From: Bacillota bacterium
Lineage (GTDB): Bacteria; Bacillota; Sulfobacillia; Sulfobacillales; JAIMBI01
Length of the DNA stretch: 42,207 bases
Direction: 5' to 3'
Assembly (NCBI GenBank): GCA_021846505.1
Contig: JAJZWV010000033.1
Span: 1 to 42,207, forward strand
Part shown: positions 37,630-42,207 of the stretch, piece after piece
Layout of the letters: every line of letters starts with the position of its first letter
Numbering within the stretch: position 1 is the stretch's first letter
Translations under genes and position numbers: made by a program
The notes under the pieces: generated by a model
The model's database searches: none
Told to the model about the DNA's origin: nothing
What the model saw: only the letters and a program-made list of their open reading frames with translations

Positions 37630-38303
37630 GAAGCCACGCCCGTGCGGCTGGCCCACGCCGTGAGGAGGCGCGCGCCATCGGTCCCACCCAGCACAGCCTC
37701 GGCGGCGCGCTCCGGGTGGGGCATCAAGCCCATGACCGATGCGCGCACCAGCCCAGCCACGTGATCCAGCGATCCGTTGGGGTTGGAGGCGTCCGACACC
37801 GACCCGTCCGCTGCGCAGTATCTGAGCCACACCTCCCCATCGCCGCGCACGCGCTCCCGCGTGGGCGCATCCGAAAGCCAGCGCCCCTCGCGGTGCGCAA
37901 TGGGAAGATGCCACACGGTGCCCACCGGCGCGCCTTCGGCCAGTGCTTGCTCCACCCGCACGTGCTCCCAGCTGCAGCGAAATTGCCGCGACCGGTTCAC
38001 CCCCAGCGCCCCGGGCAGCAGGCCCGCCTCGCATAAAATTTGAAAGCCGTTGCAAATCCCCAGCACCGGCACCCCCCGCGCGGCCAGCGCGCGCACGCCG
38101 TCAATCGCGGGGGAGTGAGCGGCCAGCGCCCCCGAGCGCAGGTAGTCCCCATAGCTGAACCCACCGGGCAGCACCACCCCATCGGCGTCGCGAAAGGAAT
38201 CCCGGTGCCACACCAGCCGGACCTTGACGCCGAGCCGCGCGAGCGCGCGGGCGGCATCGCGGTCGCAGTTGCTGCCCGGAAACACGAGCACCGCCACACT
38301 CAT
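37626..38303 (-). CDS. purQ: Phosphoribosylformylglycinamidine synthase, glutaminase subunit
   Basis: A 225-residue class I glutamine amidotransferase that supplies ammonia to PurL. FPGSNCDRDAARAL is the family start, and LPGGFSYGDYLRSGALAA forms the oxyanion region. The triad is Cys84 in GICNGFQIL with His196 and Glu198 in MPHPERA. ATG 38303 overlaps the purS stop (ATGA). The C-terminus overlaps the purL start. Confidence 0.96.
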   Translation of the reverse strand: MSVAVLVFPGSNCDRDAARALARLGVKVRLVWHRDSFRDADGVVLPGGFSYGDYLRSGALAAHSPAIDGVRALAARGVPVLGICNGFQILCEAGLLPGALGVNRSRQFRCSWEHVRVEQALAEGAPVGTVWHLPIAHREGRWLSDAPTRERVRGDGEVWLRYCAADGSVSDASNPNGSLDHVAGLVRASVMGLMPHPERAAEAVLGGTDGARLLTAWASRTGVAS

Positions 38304-38560
38304 CGCGGCACGCCTTCGGTCGGCTGGAGCTGAAACGTCTCCATCACCGGGTTGGCCAGCACCCGCTCCGCGAGCGCCGCGACCGCTCTATCGGCCGCTT
38401 CTGGCCCTTCGGCCGACACCGTGACTTGAATCCGCTTGCCGACCCGGACGTCGGTCACCGGAAAGCCCAAATGCTGCAGCACTCCTAAGATGGCCTCGCC
38501 CTCCGGGTCCAAGAGCGCCGGCTTTAGGTCCACCGCCACCACTCGCTTAAACTGTGCCAT
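38300..38560 (-). CDS. purS: Phosphoribosylformylglycinamidine synthase subunit PurS
   Basis: An 86-residue small subunit that bridges PurQ and PurL. The pattern DLKPALLDPEGEAILGVLQH followed by LGFPVTDVRVGKRIQV is diagnostic (K-x-x-x-x-D-P-x-G, then G-K). It is found in Gram-positive and archaeal operons that have the small PurL. ATG 38560 lies within the end of purC (14-base overlap). Confidence 0.95.
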   Translation of the reverse strand: MAQFKRVVAVDLKPALLDPEGEAILGVLQHLGFPVTDVRVGKRIQVTVSAEGPEAADRAVAALAERVLANPVMETFQLQPTEGVPR

Positions 38561-39260
38561 GGCCCGCCACCCGCTTCAGCACTTCCTGGTACGCCTCTTC
38601 GACTCGCCCTAAATCCTGCCGGAACCGGTCTTTGTCCAGGCGCTCGCGTGTGGTGGCGTCCCACAGGCGGCAGGTGTCCGGCGTGATTTCGTCCCCCAGC
38701 ACCACCGCGCCGCCCGGCCGCAGCCCAAACTCCAGCTTGAAGTCCACCAGCACCAGGCCCAGCTCGGAAAAAAACGCCGACAGCACCTGGTTGATGGCCC
38801 GGGCCCGCTGCTTCAGCTCGGCCAGCCGCTCCGGCACGGCCAGCTTCATCACTGCCACGTGCTCGTCGTTGAACAGGGGATCGCCCAGCGCATCGTTCTT
38901 GTAGTACAGCTCGACCACGGGCGCCTCCAGCACCGTGCCGTCCGCCAGCCCGGTGCGCTGGCCGAGCGAGCCGGCGACGACGTTTCGCACGACCACCTCG
39001 AGGGCCAGCATCTCCAGCCGGCTCACCAGCACCCGGCGGTCATCCACCTGGCGCACCAGATGCGTGGGAATGCCGGCGCGCTCCAGGACGGCAAACAGGG
39101 TGGCGCTCAGCTTGGCGTTGACCACCCCCTTGTCCAGAATGGTGCCGCGCTTCTGCCCATTAAAGGCCGTGGCGTCATCCTTGAACTCCATCTCCACCTG
39201 ACCTGGATCCGCGGTGGCCCAAATCTTTTTGGCCTTGCCTTCATACAGCAGCTCGGGCAT
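38547..39260 (-). CDS. purC: SAICAR synthetase
   Basis: The 237-residue enzyme condenses CAIR with aspartate using ATP. LLYEGKAKKIWATADPGQVE is the phosphate-binding start; KDDATAFNGQKRGTILDKG, EVVVRNVVAGSLGQRTGL, VDFKLEFGL and LGDEITPDTCRLWD are all conserved. GGGAGG precedes ATG 39260. It lies 42 bases after purB. Confidence 0.97.
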   Translation of the reverse strand: MPELLYEGKAKKIWATADPGQVEMEFKDDATAFNGQKRGTILDKGVVNAKLSATLFAVLERAGIPTHLVRQVDDRRVLVSRLEMLALEVVVRNVVAGSLGQRTGLADGTVLEAPVVELYYKNDALGDPLFNDEHVAVMKLAVPERLAELKQRARAINQVLSAFFSELGLVLVDFKLEFGLRPGGAVVLGDEITPDTCRLWDATTRERLDKDRFRQDLGRVEEAYQEVLKRVAGHGTV

Positions 39261-39302
39261 TGTCTAGCCTCCCTCGGTCAGGATCGCGTCAGGTTGCCGG
39301 CC

Positions 39303-40616
39303 CTAAGCGGGCCCGTCCATAATCCCGATGCGCTCGTAGATGGCGGGCACCTCTGCCAAATAGGGGCGCCAGTCAAACAGCCGGTCGCGGTCCGCCTTAG
39401 GCAGATGGGCCGCCACTATCGGATCTTTCCCCAGCGCATCGCGAAACGGCACGCCGCCGCCCGCCAAGGCGGCCATGGCGGCGGCTTGCACGGCGCGGTA
39501 CGCCTCGTCGCGCGGCACGCCGGCCGCGACCAGCGCCAGCAGCACCCGCTGCGAGTACACCAAGCCGCCGCCCCGCTCCAAGTTGGCCCGCATGCGGTCC
39601 GGCCACACCGTGAGCCCGCCGACAATGCGCGCCAGCTGATGCAGCAGATAGTCGGTCAGGATCGTTGCGTCGGGCAGGATCACCCGCTCCACCGAGGAGT
39701 GCGAGATGTCGCGCTCATGCCACAGCGGCATGTCCTCCAGTGCTGGCACCGCATAGCCGCGCACCACGCGCGCCAAGCCCGACAGCTGCTCGGAGGACAC
39801 GGGGTTCCTCTTGTGGGGCATCGCCGAGGATCCCCGCTGGCCGGCGCTGAACGCCTCTTCCACTTCGCCCACCTCGGTGCGCTGCAGGTGGCGAATCTCC
39901 GTCGCGCACTTGTCGATGCTGGTGGCGGTCAGCGCCAGCGCCAGCACCACCTCCGCATGCCGGTCCCGCTGCAGCACCTGGGTGGACAGCGGCGCCGGCG
40001 TGAGGCCCAACTGCCGGCACACATACTGCTCCACAAACGGCGGGATGTTGGCATAGTGGCCCACCGCCCCGGAAATCTTCCCAAACGCCATCTGAGCCCG
40101 CGCCCGCTGCACCCGCTCCCGCTGCCGCCCAAATTCTAGCCAGTACAGCGCCCACTTGAGCCCAAAGCTGGTGGGCTCCGCGTGCATGCCGTGCGTCCGG
40201 CCCACGGCTGGGGTGTCGCGGTGCGCCAGCGCCAGCTGGCGGCACGCGGCCCGCACCTCGTCTATGCCGGCCAGAATCAAATCGAGGGCCTCCGCCAGCG
40301 TCGCGGACAGCGCCGTGTCCACCACATCGGTGGACGTCAGGCCGAAGTGCAGCGCGCGGGCGTCTTCGGCGTCCACCGTCTCCGCCACCGCGGTCACAAA
40401 GGCAATCATGTCATGGCGATACGTGGCCTCCAGCTCCTCCACCCGGGCCGCCGACACCGTGGCCCGCGCGCGGAGCCGCGCCGCGGTCCCCGCCGGGACC
40501 TGCCCCAGCTCTTCATACGCAGCCACGGCGGCCAGCTCAACTTCCAGCCAGCGCTGGTATCGGGCCTCATCGGTCCAAAGCGCCGCCATGGCTGGCCGCG
40601 TGTACCGCTTAATCAC
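39303..40616 (-). CDS. purB: Adenylosuccinate lyase
   Basis: The 437-residue enzyme splits SAICAR to AICAR plus fumarate in IMP synthesis, and adenylosuccinate to AMP plus fumarate. KRYTRPAMAALWTDEARYQR is the typical start, FGLTSTDVVDTALS and GRTHGMHAEPTSFGLK contain active-site residues, and the fumarase-family signature is GSSAMPHKRNPVSSEQL. The start is GTG 40616, with AGGGGG about ten bases upstream; a longer frame to 40790 would run through the promoter and operator and is rejected. First gene of the operon; in Bacillus purE and purK precede it, but here neither is present. Confidence 0.96.
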   Translation of the reverse strand: MIKRYTRPAMAALWTDEARYQRWLEVELAAVAAYEELGQVPAGTAARLRARATVSAARVEELEATYRHDMIAFVTAVAETVDAEDARALHFGLTSTDVVDTALSATLAEALDLILAGIDEVRAACRQLALAHRDTPAVGRTHGMHAEPTSFGLKWALYWLEFGRQRERVQRARAQMAFGKISGAVGHYANIPPFVEQYVCRQLGLTPAPLSTQVLQRDRHAEVVLALALTATSIDKCATEIRHLQRTEVGEVEEAFSAGQRGSSAMPHKRNPVSSEQLSGLARVVRGYAVPALEDMPLWHERDISHSSVERVILPDATILTDYLLHQLARIVGGLTVWPDRMRANLERGGGLVYSQRVLLALVAAGVPRDEAYRAVQAAAMAALAGGGVPFRDALGKDPIVAAHLPKADRDRLFDWRPYLAEVPAIYERIGIMDGPA

Positions 40617-40698
40617 TGGCTGCCCACCCCCTTTACCCCTGCGGCACGCTCCGCTGCGAGCCTGACGCATCGCCTCTAGACATGCCAAAAACACTCTC

Positions 40699-40727
40699 AA
40701 CCTAAAACACCCTGGGCGGCGGCGCAA
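40699..40727 (-). promoter_or_regulatory. Candidate promoter of the pur operon
   Basis: On the minus strand TTGCGC (40727-40722) and TAGGTT (40704-40699) are 17 bases apart; both deviate from consensus, as is usual for regulated genes. The leader to purB is about 75 bases and shows no purine riboswitch that I can recognise. Confidence 0.45.
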
Positions 40728-40729
40728 GG

Positions 40730-40778
40730 GTTTTTGCGAACAAACAGACCTCATACATCGCTTAATGTTCGGAGATGG
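40730..40778 (-). promoter_or_regulatory. PurR operator (two inverted PurBoxes) of the pur operon
   Basis: On the minus strand CTCCGAACATTAA (about 40775-40763) and TTTGTTCGCAAAA (about 40744-40732) are inverted copies of the Bacillus PurBox core CCGAACWWT. The cores CGAAC and GTTCG are separated by 25 bases, almost the spacing in the Bacillus subtilis pur operator as I remember it. They lie directly upstream of the promoter. In Bacillus PurR bound here represses, and PRPP relieves repression; the same logic is inferred. Confidence 0.65.
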
Positions 40779-40791
40779 GCTGGCGCACATG

Positions 40792-40820
40792 AAAAAGGCC
40801 GCCGGGAATTCCCGGCGGCC
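40792..40820 (-). terminator. Intrinsic terminator of the surface-protein gene
   Basis: A perfect 24-base palindrome (40797-40820, arms GGCCGCCGGGAA and TTCCCGGCGGCC) is followed on the minus strand by TTTTT at 40796-40792. It lies 13 bases after the stop codon of the surface protein and isolates it from the pur operon. Confidence 0.85.
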
Positions 40821-40832
40821 TTGGCCGGCAGG

Positions 40833-42207
40833 TCAGCTGGGATATACGAAAAAGGATCCACTAACTCCCCCGACTTCCACCTGGGCCACCGAAGGCGGCT
40901 GGCTAGTAAACACGAGGGCCCCCACCGCGTTGGTCACCACGGGGATGTACTGCCCGGACGTGAGCGCCTGCCCATCGGCAAACACCGTTGGTGTCAACCC
41001 GTTGGAGTCGCCGTACAACTCGTCAACCAGCGCTGTGGTGGAGGCCAGCGGCTCTCCCCAGCTGTTGAACAAGAACAACCTATTGGTGGTCTCTGCTGGC
41101 GAGGCGAATGTGTTGCCAGACTCCACTGCCCCAACCCCCGCCAGCGTGGTTGCGCTCGAGCTCACCAGCCACACCGGGGCGCTGGTTTGCCCCACCGGAA
41201 TGCGGATGCTGGTAATGGGCCCGCCCGCCTGATTGTCCCACTGCTCGCCCGGCGGCAGCGTCGGCAGTGTTACCGGCCCCGCGGACCACGGAGCCTCGCC
41301 CTCCACCACTGGCATGGGATTGCCGGCCGTGTCCTGGTTCACCACCATCAGCTCCTGGGGCTTATTCGCCTGCAGCGTCACCGGGTTGGTGACCGAGATG
41401 GGCTGGCCGTTCAGCTGCAGCGCGGGATAGACAGACTGGGCCGCCGGCACCACCGTAACGGTCGTCGTGGTGGATGGCATGGCCGGGTTGCTGATGTCCT
41501 GCACCGTCAGGGTCGCGCTGCCCGCGGCCATCGCCTCAGCAAACACGGTCGTCAGCTCGGGAGACGCGGTGGCCTGGGCCCACGTGCTCACCACCCACTC
41601 GTTGGTCGTGCCCGGCACGCGCGTGACGCCCGTGTTGGGAAATTTGTACGTCATGTCGGCGAGGGCTGTGCTGGTGGCCAGCGGCAGCCGCACGATATTG
41701 GGATTGGACGACGTCACCAGCCACTCATCAAACACGTTCAGGGTGCCAGACACCGTAGACGGATGCGTGCTGTTGTCGAGCGACAGCCCCAGCGGCTGCT
41801 GCAGTGGGTTCGCCGCTTGGACGTTCACAGCCAAGAACGCGCCCGCCGCCACCCGGCCCGTGCCGGAGGGTGTGGAAAACTGCTGGAGCCGCGCTCCGGA
41901 CCGGTTCCAGGCTTGCCACGACGCCGACAGACTGGATTCCTGGTACGTCGGCGGCACCACCGCGTACACCGGCGATGGCGCCCACGTGCCGCTCACACTG
42001 CTGCCCGGGTTCTGCCCATACGCGCTGGTGGCCACGCCCAGCTGAAACGCCTCATAGGCCGTGTCCGTGGACGGCGCGGCCACCTGGATCGTCGCTTGCC
42101 CACTCGCGTTGGTGAATGCCTCGTACTCGTTGCCCACCTGCATGGCGCCGTTGGGCAGCTCCACCACGCCATTCACCGCGCCGCTCAGCGTGGGCAGATA
42201 GGTGCCC
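40833..42207 (-). CDS. Large secreted surface protein with Ig-like repeats, C-terminal part (5' end outside window)
   Basis: The frame is open to the right edge; at least 457 residues are visible. The composition is that of a secreted adhesin-like protein: Thr, Ser, Val and Ala rich, almost no Cys or Lys. Beta-sandwich cadences such as FTNASGQATIQVAAP resemble bacterial Ig-like (Big_1/invasin) repeats, and AEAMAAGSATLTVQDISNP plus TTVTVVPA resembles Big_2-like repeats. The end GVSGSFFVYPS has no cell-wall sorting signal or membrane helix. Such proteins are common in surface layers of Sulfobacillus-like and Thermaerobacter-like bacteria, but I cannot name this one. A strong terminator follows. 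Confidence 0.7.
   Translation of the reverse strand, partial: GTYLPTLSGAVNGVVELPNGAMQVGNEYEAFTNASGQATIQVAAPSTDTAYEAFQLGVATSAYGQNPGSSVSGTWAPSPVYAVVPPTYQESSLSASWQAWNRSGARLQQFSTPSGTGRVAAGAFLAVNVQAANPLQQPLGLSLDNSTHPSTVSGTLNVFDEWLVTSSNPNIVRLPLATSTALADMTYKFPNTGVTRVPGTTNEWVVSTWAQATASPELTTVFAEAMAAGSATLTVQDISNPAMPSTTTTVTVVPAAQSVYPALQLNGQPISVTNPVTLQANKPQELMVVNQDTAGNPMPVVEGEAPWSAGPVTLPTLPPGEQWDNQAGGPITSIRIPVGQTSAPVWLVSSSATTLAGVGAVESGNTFASPAETTNRLFLFNSWGEPLASTTALVDELYGDSNGLTPTVFADGQALTSGQYIPVVTNAVGALVFTSQPPSVAQVEVGGVSGSFFVYPS

Noticed and set aside
40617-40700. Possible purine riboswitch in the purB leader
   Set aside because: None of the conserved loop and junction sequences of the guanine/adenine aptamer is seen; control is explained by the PurR boxes.

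Overview
This 42.2-kb, GC-rich window most likely comes from a thermophilic or acidophilic deep-branching Bacillota (Sulfobacillus/Symbiobacterium/Thermaerobacter-like grade). I infer this from the gene content; no 16S or other species marker is present. The supporting features are Shine-Dalgarno sites close to AAGGAGG, frequent GTG starts, a tRNA with an encoded CCA end, PurS/PurQ/small PurL instead of a fused PurL, a PurF with the Bacillus-type propeptide and Cys set, a Bacillus-style PurR operator, and the gene order pur operon - pcrA - ligA - gatCAB - rlmCD, which matches Bacillus subtilis.

Left end (1-6.8 kb) is accessory DNA. It holds the 3' end of an IS630-type transposase, a decayed copy of a DDE insertion sequence, a tRNA-Leu(CAA) with a good promoter, a UbiA-family prenyltransferase and a Yx4D lipoprotein. 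An intact copy of the same insertion sequence follows, with 14-bp inverted repeats and a 9-bp target duplication. Then come a 66-residue secreted Gly-rich peptide and a membrane-anchored thioredoxin-fold protein.

The most interesting region is 6.8-14.3 kb, a minus-strand operon of ten overlapping or tightly spaced genes. In transcription order it encodes a VirB2-like pilin, a VirB6/TrbL-like membrane protein, a PrgI-like protein, a TraC-like detached N-terminal VirB4 domain and a VirB4 ATPase. These are followed by CpaB-, CpaE/TadZ-, CpaF/TadA-, TadB- and TadC-like proteins. It reads as one machine built half from a conjugative type IV secretion system and half from a Tad pilus system. I see no relaxase, coupling protein, Flp pilin, prepilin peptidase or secretin in it. 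Upstream lies an AT-richer leader and a decayed MNT-HEPN toxin-antitoxin pair.

The rest is core genome, almost all on the minus strand. An acyl-CoA thioesterase and a divergent amino-acid permease are followed by rlmCD-gatBAC, an oligopeptide ABC ATPase pair (oppD-oppF), pcrA-ligA, a GerD-like lipoprotein and the ten-gene operon purB-C-S-Q-L-F-M-N-H-D. The pur operon starts from a promoter with two inverted PurR-type boxes and encodes IMP synthesis except purE/purK and the first amino-imidazole steps supplied elsewhere. The window ends inside a large secreted Ig-like surface protein, closed by a perfect hairpin terminator.
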